Shown here: in pieces, positions 8,022 to 17,822 of the stretch
Numbering within the stretch: the first letter of the stretch is position 1
Layout: each line of letters begins with the position of its first letter
NCBI GenBank assembly: GCA_903875605.1
Contig: CAIQWT010000019.1
Location: forward strand, 1-56,654
DNA from: an uncultured Geobacteraceae bacterium
GTDB taxonomy: Bacteria; Desulfobacterota; Desulfuromonadia; Geobacterales; Pseudopelobacteraceae
DNA length: 56,654 bases
Reading direction: 5' to 3'
Notes under the pieces: model-generated
What the model saw: only the letters and a program-made list of their open reading frames with translations
Database searches by the model: none
Told to the model about the DNA's origin: nothing
Translations under genes and position numbers: made by a program

Positions 8022-9665
8022 TTATTTTCTCTCGCTCCTCCTTATGGTATCCAGTAATGGTTGCGCGTAAGAGTCATTCAATCGAATTAACTGAAGATAT
8101 TCCTGATAAGCCAGATCCAGATTGCCTGCGATCAGATACGCATATCCAAGTCGAATGTGCCCATCCGCATCGTTCGGGTCCAACCTGAGAGACTCGCGGA
8201 ATGCATTAATAGCAGCCGGTATGTTACCTACAGCCTGATAGGTATTTCCGAGATTTTTTAAACCGGGGGCCTGATAAGGGTTGATTCGGATCGATTCTTC
8301 AAAATGCTTGATAGCGTCAGCATAACGGTACTGCTGGGCAATCAATATTGCCATGTTGTTATGCGCCAACCAGTTCCGCTCTACCACAGTAATAGCATGA
8401 GTGTAAAGATCATAGCTGGTATGCCAGAAACGGATCTGACTGACTGTCAACACGGAGAAGACTACAAATATTGCTGCCGCTATTCCCGCAGCAACCGGGA
8501 TTCCGTGGCGCCATCTACCGGCCAAATCCTCCCCTCCCCATACCACGGCCATAAACGGTCCGATCAACGGGATGTAGGTATACCGGTCCGCCATGGCCAG
8601 TGATCCTATTCTGACAAAACCGATTACCGGCAGGAGCGTTATCAGAAACCAGAGCCAGCCGAATAGCAGATAGGGGCGTTTTCTTCCCTGCGTGACGGCA
8701 AAAAAACTGATTGACGCCAGGAGAATGACTGCCCCTGCCACTTTTAACGCTACTACATCCGTTATTTGCAGAGGATAAAAGAAGGCAAGATCGACAGGCC
8801 AGAACATATTCCGAAGGTATTTCACATAAGAAAGAAGGCCGTTTCCTATCTGCAGTAAAGTTGATCCGGCATCGGCATGATTTAGAGCCCCACCGGCACT
8901 CTGGGCGCGGAGCGTAATCAATGATGCTGCAGCGGCCATAACTAACAGCGGAATTTTTTCGACCAGCAGCCTCCACCGGCCAAACTGTTCCGACGCCTCT
9001 TCCTCTTGACTCAGGAAAAGGCGGTTTAGCGGCCAGTAGTCTACCAGCAGGAGAATCAGGGGAAGCGTCACCAGCATCTGCTTCGCCATAAGGCCAAGGG
9101 CAAACAGAACGACAACAGGAATATAGCGCTTGAGGGAAGGTTTACTGGCGTACCATACATAGGCAATCATGGCCAGGAGCCAAAAAAAAGTGGAGAGGAC
9201 GTCCTTCCGCTCAGAGATCCAGGCAACCGACTCAACATGCAGGGGGTGGAGCGCAAAAAACAATGCGACCACCAGACTCCTGCCGAGAAAACCGGTCAAC
9301 TGTCGGAGGAGAAGACAAAGCAGGATTGCATTGGCAACATGGAGCAGTAGATTGACGGCGTGATGCCCCATTGGATTCAGGCCGAACATTTCCACGTCGG
9401 CCATATGAGATAGCCAAGTGAGCGGATGCCAATTACCGGCATGGAAGGCGCTGAATGACCAGATAAATCCCTTTAAGGTTAAACCCTGCCGTACGATCAT
9501 GTTAACAGTTACATAGTCAGGATCATCAAAATCGATGAAACCGTTTTGCAGAACGGTCCAGTAAACCACGACGGTCACTATTGCAATCAAAGCTAAAGCG
9601 AGCGGCAGATGCCAAGTGGCACCCACGATTGACAATTTTGTATTTTCCTTCGATCTATCCCTCAT
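8022..9665 (-). CDS. TMTC-like GT-C membrane protein with C-terminal TPRs
   Basis: 547 aa. About ten hydrophobic segments fill residues 15-420. The first periplasmic loop carries NGFIDFDDPDYV, an acidic FDDPDYV motif at the site of the catalytic Asp in GT-C enzymes, then NWHPLTWLSHMADVEMFG and ALHPLHVESVAW. After the membrane part come about three tetratricopeptide repeats (YADAIKHFEESIRINPYQA; AINAFRESLRLDPNDAD; LAYQEYLQLI). Eukaryotic TMTC proteins with this layout are O-mannosyltransferases; bacterial relatives are mostly uncharacterised. It is closely paralogous to the proteins at 11212 and 12761 and is the last of four consecutive membrane-protein genes. Protein O-glycosylation is inferred. 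Confidence 0.75.
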   Translation of the reverse strand: MRDRSKENTKLSIVGATWHLPLALALIAIVTVVVYWTVLQNGFIDFDDPDYVTVNMIVRQGLTLKGFIWSFSAFHAGNWHPLTWLSHMADVEMFGLNPMGHHAVNLLLHVANAILLCLLLRQLTGFLGRSLVVALFFALHPLHVESVAWISERKDVLSTFFWLLAMIAYVWYASKPSLKRYIPVVVLFALGLMAKQMLVTLPLILLLVDYWPLNRLFLSQEEEASEQFGRWRLLVEKIPLLVMAAAASLITLRAQSAGGALNHADAGSTLLQIGNGLLSYVKYLRNMFWPVDLAFFYPLQITDVVALKVAGAVILLASISFFAVTQGRKRPYLLFGWLWFLITLLPVIGFVRIGSLAMADRYTYIPLIGPFMAVVWGGEDLAGRWRHGIPVAAGIAAAIFVVFSVLTVSQIRFWHTSYDLYTHAITVVERNWLAHNNMAILIAQQYRYADAIKHFEESIRINPYQAPGLKNLGNTYQAVGNIPAAINAFRESLRLDPNDADGHIRLGYAYLIAGNLDLAYQEYLQLIRLNDSYAQPLLDTIRRSERK

Positions 9666-9678
9666 CCCTCACCCCTCA

Positions 9679-11199
9679 TCAATTAGGCAGCCAATCATAC
9701 CATTCCGGAGTTACATGGCTAAGAAACCAGGGGAAGTCATATGAAATCAACAACAGAGCTGTTGCCAGCGCCAGCGTTAACCTTATGGGCCCGGTGCGGA
9801 AGAGTCGCAGCAGATAACAGCACACAAGAATATAGATGGGACCAAGCAGGGGGAAAAGATACCTCCCATAAAGGGTTATGCCGGGTGCTCCATACTGCAG
9901 ATAACTGCTGTAGTTAATTTCCAACATGAGATAACCGGCATAAAAACCGGCAATAGCAGCCAGGCAGAGAGACAGCCATCCCGATTCCCTTGGCCGCCAG
10001 CGGATTATAAAACCGCATAGCGCCAACGATAAAACCACGTACACCGGAATAAGATAGCGCAGATCCTTGACCATTATCAGGTGGGCCTTTATCCCGAACA
10101 TAGTGGCCACCATGTTTATGAACCAGACCTTTACATACTGCAGCGGGCCCAACCAGAGTTGTGGGTTCCTCTTCAGGTTTTCATAGTTCATAAGCAGACC
10201 AAATGTATCGGCCTTGTCTCCGGGATGCCTGATCTCTCCAGCCAATATCAAAGCATCCATATAGGATATTTTGCCATTCTTATACTGATCAAAAATTATC
10301 CCGCGCGCCTCAAGACGGTAGTTCATAGCTATCTCAGGCGACAATACCATTGGCATGGAGGGGACCAGCGCCCCGTAGCGAAGATAATTACCCCCATACA
10401 GATTGACGTTTAACCCCAGCACAACAAAGATAATCAGTATAGCGAACCATGCGCGACGACCGGACAGCTGCAACCATGACTTTAGTGTGCAGGGTAAAAG
10501 GCGTAGGCCCCTCCATTCATGAATGACCAGCAACATGCACAACACCGGAACGAGTGGCAAAAAGGTGATTTTCGTCAGGCATCCCGTTAACTGAACCAAT
10601 ATTGCCGCGACCAAAAGATTGCCCGAACGCTGTTTAAAAAACGCCAGCTGATAATATATGGCCATTGCAGCCAATAGATTCGTCAGGTTATCGTATGAGA
10701 CCGAAGCTGACATCAAGGAGAACATCGCCGTATTAGTTATGGCAACAATCAGCAAAAGTTGGGTCAGCCGGTCCCCTGTCAGGAGAAGCAGTGTCCGCCG
10801 GACAAAAAAAACAGTTCCGAAGGCGAGTGGGATATTAAGAAGCCGAAGAAAGACCAGATCCGAGAGGCCAAACAAATTGAGGTGGAGCATTTTGCCCATG
10901 AGCCAGTAATAGAGCCATGGGATGTTGGTAACGAGGCCGAACTCGTAGCTTTCGGGAGTATTTACGGGGAACAGCAGCGTCTTCGAAAAGAGCCTGCAGA
11001 TCCCGGCATGGGTAACTTCATCAGGCGGCACAAACGAGGATATATTCAAAGCAAAGTATATAAGGCGCACAGCAAAATATGCCAGAAGAAGGCCAGTCGC
11101 CCAATTTAGAAACCTGGCCGAAATCAAGGTGTCTTTTGTAGAGACAAGCTCAATGGTTGATACATTTTGATTCTGCTCCGCGGGAATATCTGAGTGCAT
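9679..11199 (-). CDS. polytopic GT-C-like membrane protein (DUF2142/GT39-like)
   Basis: 506 aa with roughly ten to twelve TM segments. An early periplasmic motif SFVPPDEVTHAG follows TM1. PPDE-x-H is typical of DUF2142/GT39-type integral membrane glycosyltransferases, the acidic residue being the likely catalytic position. A further loop has YSSYLQYGAPGITLYGRYLFPL, with a GRYLFP motif shared by that group. It has no TPRs, unlike its three neighbours. It lies 13 bp from genes on either side and is therefore almost certainly in the same operon. It probably uses a lipid-linked sugar on the periplasmic face; donor and acceptor are unknown. Confidence 0.65.
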   Translation of the reverse strand: MHSDIPAEQNQNVSTIELVSTKDTLISARFLNWATGLLLAYFAVRLIYFALNISSFVPPDEVTHAGICRLFSKTLLFPVNTPESYEFGLVTNIPWLYYWLMGKMLHLNLFGLSDLVFLRLLNIPLAFGTVFFVRRTLLLLTGDRLTQLLLIVAITNTAMFSLMSASVSYDNLTNLLAAMAIYYQLAFFKQRSGNLLVAAILVQLTGCLTKITFLPLVPVLCMLLVIHEWRGLRLLPCTLKSWLQLSGRRAWFAILIIFVVLGLNVNLYGGNYLRYGALVPSMPMVLSPEIAMNYRLEARGIIFDQYKNGKISYMDALILAGEIRHPGDKADTFGLLMNYENLKRNPQLWLGPLQYVKVWFINMVATMFGIKAHLIMVKDLRYLIPVYVVLSLALCGFIIRWRPRESGWLSLCLAAIAGFYAGYLMLEINYSSYLQYGAPGITLYGRYLFPLLGPIYILVCCYLLRLFRTGPIRLTLALATALLLISYDFPWFLSHVTPEWYDWLPN

Positions 11200-11211
11200 T
11201 ATGGCTGCCTG

Positions 11212-12777
11212 CTATTGCTGTATTTTGGTCGCATCTTGCCACCTCTTCTGTTCAAGGGCAACTCCCAAGTTGTTTTGCGCCTTTGCGTTGTCAGGATTTA
11301 ACCGAAGAGTCTCCTTAAGATGCAGAATCGCTGCATCCAGATCCCCCTTAATGGCAAAAGCCATTCCCATATTATAATGTGCATCCGGGTAATTGGAATT
11401 TATCCTTAGTGCCGCACGGAATTCAGGAATAGCAGCATCCAGATCCCACTTCGAGGCGAGGGCATTTCCAAGGTTGTTATGAATGACATAGTTACCGGTG
11501 GTAACGCGAAGGGTATGCCTGTAGAGGGAAATATTGTCACGCCAGTGGCCAAGCTGCTGCCACGTTAACACAGTTGATACAATTAAAGCCGTTCCGGCAA
11601 GCAGCGCCAGAATTGACGTTTTGTATCTATTGTTATTTACAAGCTCCGGGACGCTCCATGCGATCATGATGAATATACCTGTCAAGGGAATGTAAGAGTA
11701 GCGATCAGCCATTGATTGAACCCCCACCTGTACAAGGCCGATGACCGGAATAAGGGTTATGATGAACCAGAACCATCCCACTGCAAGGTAGGGTAGTTGG
11801 TGTCTGGTCCGGATAACGGCGAAAGACACGAGGAGCATGACGAGCAGTGAGCCTATAACCTGCCATAGCTGGAACGCCTGGGGAATGGGATACAATATCG
11901 CCAGATCACTGGGCCAGAAAGTTTTACCGATGTAGGTTAAATAAGCAATCAGGGCGTTTTCTACGCGGAGCAAAGGAGGTATGGCACCAAAACTTTTAAT
12001 AGCTCCCCCTGAATGCTGGGCAAAGAGGGTAATTAAAGATGAAATAAATGAACTGGCAAAGAAGGGCCCTTTTTCCTTTACAAGGGCGGCCAGTGACAGT
12101 TCACGGCCAGACTCCTTACACCTGTAATCGGCCTGCCCCTCGCTCCGGCAGCGGCCTAAAGGCCAGTAATCCATCAAGAGCATGATTATGGGAAGGGTCA
12201 CGAGCATTGGCTTGGACATCAGGCCCAGCGCGAAGGAGACGAGTGTGAGGAGGTAAAGGGTGGCGTTCCGTTTTTTTACATATTCGGCATACAGCAACAG
12301 AGTAAGGAACCAGAAAAAAGCACTGAGGAGATCCTTTCTCTCTGCCACCCAGGCGACCGATTCTACATGCAGCGGGTGAAGCGCGAACAGGGCGGCGACA
12401 AATGAACTTTGCCAGCGTGAGCCGGTAATGCGGAATAGCAGGAGTAAAATGAGCAGGGAGGATGCCGCATGAATAAAAACGTTGGTGAGATGGTGACCGC
12501 GAGGATTCATGCCGTAGAACTGTACGTCCGTCATGTGAGATATCCAGGTGACCGGATGCCAGTTGGCTGCTTCTACAGAGGTAAAGGCCCACAAAATATT
12601 TTTACCGGTTATGCCGCTGACGACATGAGGGTTGGTGGTAACGTAGACATCGTCGTCAAAATTCAGGAACTGGTGGTTTCCGGCCTGCCAATATACGGCA
12701 ACAACGAAGACAACCAACGCCAGGCATATTAAGAAAATGGAGCGCGTCCCGCTGTCCTTGTCAAAAGCCGGATTCAT
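11212..12777 (-). CDS. TMTC-like GT-C membrane protein with C-terminal TPRs
   Basis: 521 aa. Same plan as the protein at 8022: TM1, a loop with FLNFDDDVYV, then NWHPVTWISHMTDVQFYGMNPRGHH (over 60% identical by eye to the neighbour in this segment), ALHPLHVESVAWVAERKD, multiple TM segments, and two to three TPRs at the C-terminus (AIPEFRAALRINSNYPDA; AILHLKETLRLNPDNAKA). The final TPR is cut short, ending KRWQDATKIQQ. The start overlaps the upstream gene by 17 bp, with AAGG just before the ATG. Predicted periplasm-facing glycosyltransferase; the TPRs may recruit substrate proteins (inference). Confidence 0.75.
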   Translation of the reverse strand: MNPAFDKDSGTRSIFLICLALVVFVVAVYWQAGNHQFLNFDDDVYVTTNPHVVSGITGKNILWAFTSVEAANWHPVTWISHMTDVQFYGMNPRGHHLTNVFIHAASSLLILLLLFRITGSRWQSSFVAALFALHPLHVESVAWVAERKDLLSAFFWFLTLLLYAEYVKKRNATLYLLTLVSFALGLMSKPMLVTLPIIMLLMDYWPLGRCRSEGQADYRCKESGRELSLAALVKEKGPFFASSFISSLITLFAQHSGGAIKSFGAIPPLLRVENALIAYLTYIGKTFWPSDLAILYPIPQAFQLWQVIGSLLVMLLVSFAVIRTRHQLPYLAVGWFWFIITLIPVIGLVQVGVQSMADRYSYIPLTGIFIMIAWSVPELVNNNRYKTSILALLAGTALIVSTVLTWQQLGHWRDNISLYRHTLRVTTGNYVIHNNLGNALASKWDLDAAIPEFRAALRINSNYPDAHYNMGMAFAIKGDLDAAILHLKETLRLNPDNAKAQNNLGVALEQKRWQDATKIQQ

Positions 12778-14413
12778 CCTTCACCCTTCCCATGCCGGCA
12801 AGTGCCGGCGCATATTCCGGATTAATCTGCAACGCCTGCCAGAATACATTTTCAGCCGGCACATAAAGCTTTTGAGCCAAGTACCCGTCACCCTCGCGGC
12901 AGAGTGCAACTGCTCTCTGCGCCATCCTTGTATCCATTCCGCGAAACAGCCTCTCTCCCTTTTCTCGATAAAGTGCAGCCTGCCTGTTGCTCCCACTCTG
13001 TTCGTACAATTTAATCAGCATGAGATATGGCTCTGGGTTTGTCGGCCCCAACGAAATCGCTCTGAGCAGTGATTTCTCGGTCTCGTAGCGCATATTCTCT
13101 TTCCAGAACACGGAGGCGCTGCCAATTAAAAATTGTGCGGAGATGTCCGGCTTTGTCAGAGCAGCGGCCAGAAATGGTACGGCTCGGGCTATGTCGCCAT
13201 TTTTGTAGTGTAACATGCCGAGATTTTGAAAACCGTCGAACTTTTCCGGGGCATCAGTCGTCATCCGGGTAAAAAAAACAATCTCATTTTCCCAGATGCC
13301 ACCACGTCCGAAATCTATGAGAGAATAAACAATGCAGATGGTCCCAACGCATACTGCCAAGGCTCGACCATTTAACTTACAGACAACTGATGCCAGAAAA
13401 AGTGCAAAACCCATCAAGGAAAAATAGGCATAGCGATCCGCCATTAAAGACGCTGAATCAAGCGGTATGATATTAATAACTGGAAGGAGAAAAAGAAACA
13501 GCCATGCGGCAGAAAACAGGATTTCATCATTCTTTCTAAAGAGCCGGACAGCAGTCACGAGACCGGCAAGAACAAACAGGCATACCATGCTTAAAAGCAG
13601 ATTCGGCAACGCATCATAAAGGATTTTCAGATGAAACGGATAGAGCATATTAAGGACGTATCTCACTATGAGGTACGGTGCAGCCAGCGAATCAGACAGG
13701 TTTATAGCACTGATAAAGTTGGCTTTCTGTACGGCGTATGAACGGAGGGCAAGATAACTGACAATCGGTATCAGGTAGAGAATGTAGCCGCTGAAACGCT
13801 TTTTTTCCTGGTTCAGCCGGAAGTCATACAGCAGGAATATTATCGGCAGCAACAGGGCAAATTCTTTGGAAAAAATAGCTGCGGTGAAACAGACTGCCGC
13901 CGGAATCTGCTTTTTTTTGATATATAAAAGCAGAGACAGCAAGCCAAAACAGGCTGAGAGCAGAGTATTTCTGCCGCCGGCAAGAAAATTAACCGACTCA
14001 GCGGTAACAGGATGCAGGGCAAAAAGCAGGGTTGCAACAAACGCCAGGCGTTCTTTTTTGAAAAGTGCCATGACAACCATATAAAAGAGCAGCACTACGA
14101 AGAGATGAAGAGTGATGTTGGTAAGATGGAATCCTGCCGGATTAAGCCCCCATAAAGCGCGATCCAGGGCAAAAGAGATGTACGTCACCGGGCGGTAATA
14201 ACCTGTATAACCCATAGCCATGTCTTCAGACAGGAAGAAATGTGGTATGTTGCCAAGTTTCCCCAGAAGCGGGTTATGGACTATTACGTTGTTGTCGTCC
14301 CAGACAAAACCATTGTTGATTGTAGAAGCATAGATTGCAGTGATAAGCAGGATGAACAGCCCATAGCGAAGTACAGATATCTTTAATGCATCGTTAATGT
14401 GACGCACCTTCAA
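12761..14413 (-). CDS. TMTC-like GT-C membrane protein with C-terminal TPRs
   Basis: 550 aa. A more divergent member of the triplet: NGFVWDDNNVIVHNPLL is the acidic loop motif, followed by YYRPVTYISFALDRALWGLNPAGFH and LLFALHPVTAESVNFLAGGRNT. The last third (residues 390-550) holds TPR-like helices (MLHYKNGDIARAVPFLAAAL; ENVFWQALQINPEYAPALAGMGRV). It starts 4 bp inside the upstream ResB-like gene (ATGA) and overlaps the next gene by 17 bp, so translation of all three is probably coupled. The divergence suggests an older duplication or a different acceptor. Confidence 0.75.
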   Translation of the reverse strand: MKVRHINDALKISVLRYGLFILLITAIYASTINNGFVWDDNNVIVHNPLLGKLGNIPHFFLSEDMAMGYTGYYRPVTYISFALDRALWGLNPAGFHLTNITLHLFVVLLFYMVVMALFKKERLAFVATLLFALHPVTAESVNFLAGGRNTLLSACFGLLSLLLYIKKKQIPAAVCFTAAIFSKEFALLLPIIFLLYDFRLNQEKKRFSGYILYLIPIVSYLALRSYAVQKANFISAINLSDSLAAPYLIVRYVLNMLYPFHLKILYDALPNLLLSMVCLFVLAGLVTAVRLFRKNDEILFSAAWLFLFLLPVINIIPLDSASLMADRYAYFSLMGFALFLASVVCKLNGRALAVCVGTICIVYSLIDFGRGGIWENEIVFFTRMTTDAPEKFDGFQNLGMLHYKNGDIARAVPFLAAALTKPDISAQFLIGSASVFWKENMRYETEKSLLRAISLGPTNPEPYLMLIKLYEQSGSNRQAALYREKGERLFRGMDTRMAQRAVALCREGDGYLAQKLYVPAENVFWQALQINPEYAPALAGMGRVKDESGF

Positions 14414-15660
14414 ACTTTCCTCGCATCCACCAGATCAAGAACTTCATGGAATACCCCGGCATGAGTCCTTGCTCTACCTTCTGACCGGGAGCAGGATCTT
14501 ATCAGATCCGGCTCAAAACTTAACAACATTTCCCTGCGGGGGAAGAACAACCGAATCGGCAGCCAGAGACTGACTGCTGTGGCGAAGATCAGGCCTGCTG
14601 CCCATATTAAAAGGACACCGTAATCTCCAATAAAATCGGTTATCACGAGGCGCCTGACATCGGGAAGTGCCAGACGGTAGCCGTCACGCATAAATTCCCC
14701 GCCAGCCGGAACACTCCCCGAAAAGAGCACTTCCTTGCCCTTCAGCACCTTAAACAGTAAGTTAATTTTACCCGACATATATGAAACATAGCGTTCACTA
14801 TTTGCGGCCGGTATCGGAACACTTAACACGATTCGATAGGGTGAACCTGGAATTACAACATTATCCTCTTTTCCCGGAGGATAGGTATTCAGAGAGCAAT
14901 GTGTATCGTAACCGGCTTGCAGGTCAGGAGCAGAGAAACGCAGGAGAACGGCAAGGCCGAGATAACGGGGATAGACAAAAGAACCGCCATACAGTGCTGG
15001 AGGATATAGCCCGAAGGTCTTTTTTCCCTGTCCGGAATTCGACGGAGCAATTTCCATAGTCAGGGTTTTGGCCAGGATAGAACCGGATGAGTTTGCCAAA
15101 GTGATTCGTTCTACAGTACCGCCCGTCCCGTCCGGCATAGGCATCGACTCGCCCTCAATTACCATCCGTCTGTCCGAGGTACGGGAGGTTACACTTATGA
15201 GAATACCGGTAAAAAGACAACAGGTTGCAGTCAAGAATAGCATCCGCGCGGGAAAAAGGCTGATTCCTCGCCAGGCAGCAAGGGTATTTAATGAGCGACG
15301 TGTTTTATATCCGACCCCGATAAGCCTCCCCTCGAGTTCTGACATAAAGGGTGAAACCGGGAGCTCTACCGTTTCGTCGAACAGCTCAGGCAGGGAATCA
15401 ACTGACTTTCCACTCAGCGACCTGCGCCTTTTCATAAAAACAACTGTTTCCTGCAGAATCCTGACTCCGCAGCTCAACGGTATTAAGGAAAGAATGGCCG
15501 CAAGAATAATACTTTTGCGGGTGAACGCCATCAGGGCAATCAAGGTTTCGTCGGTAAAGAAAGCAATCCCGATATAAAATAGAAAGAACAGGCCAATGAC
15601 CACAGGAGCTATGGCACGGGAAGATCCTACGATCAAAAAGGTCTGCAGAAGGCGCTTCAT
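14410..15660 (-). CDS. ResB-like membrane protein with large periplasmic domain
   Basis: 416 aa. Two TM segments near the start (residues 12-32 and 45-62), one at about 133-155, then a large beta-rich periplasmic domain and a terminal TM (VLLIWAAGLIFATAVSLWLP) followed by a basic tail. The order of TMs, the periplasmic loop ending in GYRLALPDVRRLVITDFIGDYG, and the closing TM plus basic segment resemble ResB-family cytochrome c maturation proteins, but sequence similarity is weak. It overlaps the FtrD-like gene by 4 bp upstream (ATGA) and a TMTC-like gene by 4 bp downstream. A role in handling haem or redox partners of the FtrD-like protein is inferred. Confidence 0.5.
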   Translation of the reverse strand: MKRLLQTFLIVGSSRAIAPVVIGLFFLFYIGIAFFTDETLIALMAFTRKSIILAAILSLIPLSCGVRILQETVVFMKRRRSLSGKSVDSLPELFDETVELPVSPFMSELEGRLIGVGYKTRRSLNTLAAWRGISLFPARMLFLTATCCLFTGILISVTSRTSDRRMVIEGESMPMPDGTGGTVERITLANSSGSILAKTLTMEIAPSNSGQGKKTFGLYPPALYGGSFVYPRYLGLAVLLRFSAPDLQAGYDTHCSLNTYPPGKEDNVVIPGSPYRIVLSVPIPAANSERYVSYMSGKINLLFKVLKGKEVLFSGSVPAGGEFMRDGYRLALPDVRRLVITDFIGDYGVLLIWAAGLIFATAVSLWLPIRLFFPRREMLLSFEPDLIRSCSRSEGRARTHAGVFHEVLDLVDARKV

Positions 15661-17009
15661 TTACCCCCCTCCTTAACACGTGCCGTCGCCTGGACGGTCG
15701 CCCCCCAGCTGTTGATAAGCGTTATGGCGTCAATAATTACGCCATCTGCTTTCTCCGTAAACTGGACCGGGACAGGATTGCAGCCACCCGGCTTGCCAAC
15801 CGTTTCCAGAGGGATAAGGGTTTTGCAATAGTAGCAGATAACCGTCCCCTCCGTCTGGCCGTACCCATCCGGTTTACATATAGCACAGGCATCCAGATCA
15901 ACCGTCAACTGTCCTGCAGGCCCCTTCAGCACAAAGAAACGCGCTTCTTTGTCCCCCTTCTTGAAAAGATATTTATGCAGCTTGCCGTCCTCCAGGTTGA
16001 TCTCTCCTTTTTTCGGGATAAAAATCTCTCCGGCCTGGCTTGCAGTGACCGCGAGAGGCTTTGGATCCCAGTATTCCACGCTCGGATAACTGCTCTGATA
16101 GGCTGCCGCAGCGAAGATTAGGATTGATAACAGCGGCATAACGAGGCGACAGCGACGCAATGTGACAGCAGCTGCCAGCAGCGTACGACGCTGCGCGCCC
16201 TGCCTGATATGAGCAACTGAAGGTAAACGCTCAGACAAAAAAGCGGTGATTATAAGAAATACCGGCGCAAACCAGATGACCATCGCCCCCCAGAAGCCAA
16301 CCCCGTTACCGAACAGGAAACCAATATACTTCCAGACTATAGGGCGAACAAAGAGGTGATCCGGAATCAGAATAGACTCCATAAACTGATGTACAAAATC
16401 GTGGATACCCTTCATTACCTTCATACTCAACGGGGAAAACAGGTCAAGACGGAGAATGGAAGAGGAGCTGAAAAGCAGGAGGGAAACTACAGAAACAACC
16501 ATACCAAGCGGTGAAACCATGAATGATTCTGGCAATCGTTTTTCTATAAATCGTACAGCATAGACAATAAAATAAGCAATTAGAGCTGAGGAAAGAGCCA
16601 GAAAAACCATTGAAAGCGCGCTGATACCGGTAACCGGGAGCGCGCAGACACTGACCGCTCCGGCGACCATGGAGATGATTCCGGTAACTGTTCCGGCGCA
16701 AATAGAGGACTGAAAAAACTGTTTGCTCCGGCAAAAAGCTTCCCCGCGGACGGCGTTGCTATAACCGGAGGCAACGGAAACACCCCAAAGAAGTAGAAAG
16801 CTCAATCCCAGAATTGACTTGATGATTCCGAAAGGAATTGCACCTGGAAATGAACGGAACAGAATGCAAGAGCCGCTCACTCCGATTATAAGCCCTGATA
16901 TGCTTGATAAAGTCACGACCGATCGCCGTCCGGTAAATCCCCTAAACGAGACGAGAACAATTACAGACCAGGCAAGGAGGTGAGGTATCGTTTTTAATAT
17001 AATTGCCAT
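15657..17009 (-). CDS. FtrD-like (DUF2318) Fe-S-binding membrane protein
   Basis: 450 aa. Residues 1-310 contain about eight TM segments. The C-terminal domain (about 335-450) has the DUF2318/FtrD cysteine pattern: LDACAIC, then GYGQ, VICYYCKTLIPLETVGKPGGCNPVPV, giving CxxC + CxxC + Cys. In Campylobacter (cj1660 with cj1661-cj1663) and bifidobacteria this family is encoded with a MacB-like ABC transporter and P19/FTR1 iron-uptake genes. Here the ATPase and two permeases lie immediately upstream, but P19 and FTR1 are absent from the window. Likely role: periplasmic metal or electron handling coupled to the transporter. The 4-bp overlap with the downstream ResB-like gene is notable. Confidence 0.8.
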   Translation of the reverse strand: MAIILKTIPHLLAWSVIVLVSFRGFTGRRSVVTLSSISGLIIGVSGSCILFRSFPGAIPFGIIKSILGLSFLLLWGVSVASGYSNAVRGEAFCRSKQFFQSSICAGTVTGIISMVAGAVSVCALPVTGISALSMVFLALSSALIAYFIVYAVRFIEKRLPESFMVSPLGMVVSVVSLLLFSSSSILRLDLFSPLSMKVMKGIHDFVHQFMESILIPDHLFVRPIVWKYIGFLFGNGVGFWGAMVIWFAPVFLIITAFLSERLPSVAHIRQGAQRRTLLAAAVTLRRCRLVMPLLSILIFAAAAYQSSYPSVEYWDPKPLAVTASQAGEIFIPKKGEINLEDGKLHKYLFKKGDKEARFFVLKGPAGQLTVDLDACAICKPDGYGQTEGTVICYYCKTLIPLETVGKPGGCNPVPVQFTEKADGVIIDAITLINSWGATVQATARVKEGGK

Positions 17010-17108
17010 TGGATTTCTTTCGTTCCACTAAAGAGCTTACAAACAGGTATCAACATTGATGAAATGGGGGAGAAACGCTGAAACTCGATGAACGATGAGT
17101 GGCTTCCC

Positions 17109-17789
17109 TCATTGTTTTTCACCCATCCGTTCTTCACGCACCAGCACCCCATCATCGAGATAAATGGTGCGGTCTCCCCAGGCAGCAACCTCCTGGTTGT
17201 GAGTTACCATGATAACGGTAAATCGTTCTTCAGCCCGCAACTCCTTGAGCAGTTCCATAATCATGACCGTGCTCTTGTGGTCAAGATTGCCGGTCGGCTC
17301 ATCCCCCAGAAGGAGCTTCGGACTATTTATTATCGCCCGTGCAATGCATACCCTCTGCTGTTCCCCCCCGGAAAGTTCCCCCGGGCGGTTTTTCAGACGA
17401 TGACCAAGCCCCACTCGTTCCAGGGCTGATCTTGCCTCGGCCTCATCTGGAACACTGTGAAAGTACTGAGCCAGCATAACATTTTCCACAGCAGTCAGAT
17501 AGGGTACCATGTGATGCTGCTGAAAGATGATCCCGACGAACTTCCGCCTGAAGCGGGCCAGGCCATCTTCAGTGAGTGCCAGCAGATCTTCACCGCCAAC
17601 CTTCAACGAACCGGCACTCGGCCGATCAAGACCACCCACAAGATTCATAAAGGTACTCTTGCCAGAACCGGAGTGCCCCATTACTGACAGCCACTCTCCC
17701 TCCGGCACCTTTAGTTCTAAAGGCTTCAGAGCGCAGATATCTCCGTAGTTTCTGGTGAGACCGCTTGTTTCAATAATATTTTCACTCAT
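17109..17789 (-). CDS. ABC transporter ATP-binding protein (MacB/LolD type)
   Basis: The start at 17789 ([16 protein letters not shown], 226 aa) is chosen over the upstream ATG at 17846 because the extra 19 residues are encoded by the inverted-repeat element; AAAGG lies about 9 bp before it. Walker A is GHSGSGKST, the Q-loop is [11 protein letters not shown], the signature is LSGGEQQR and Walker B is [12 protein letters not shown]; the switch His follows in MVTHNQ. This is the ATPase type that pairs with FtsX-like permeases, here the two encoded immediately upstream. These ATPases drive mechanotransmission or export rather than classical import. Context suggests an iron- or Fe-S-related substrate together with the FtrD-like protein. 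Confidence 0.88.
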   Translation of the reverse strand: MSENIIETSGLTRNYGDICALKPLELKVPEGEWLSVMGHSGSGKSTFMNLVGGLDRPSAGSLKVGGEDLLALTEDGLARFRRKFVGIIFQQHHMVPYLTAVENVMLAQYFHSVPDEAEARSALERVGLGHRLKNRPGELSGGEQQRVCIARAIINSPKLLLGDEPTGNLDHKSTVMIMELLKELRAEERFTVIMVTHNQEVAAWGDRTIYLDDGVLVREERMGEKQ

Positions 17790-17822
17790 CCTCAATAACC
17801 TTTCAGACTTTGAAGAGCCTTT

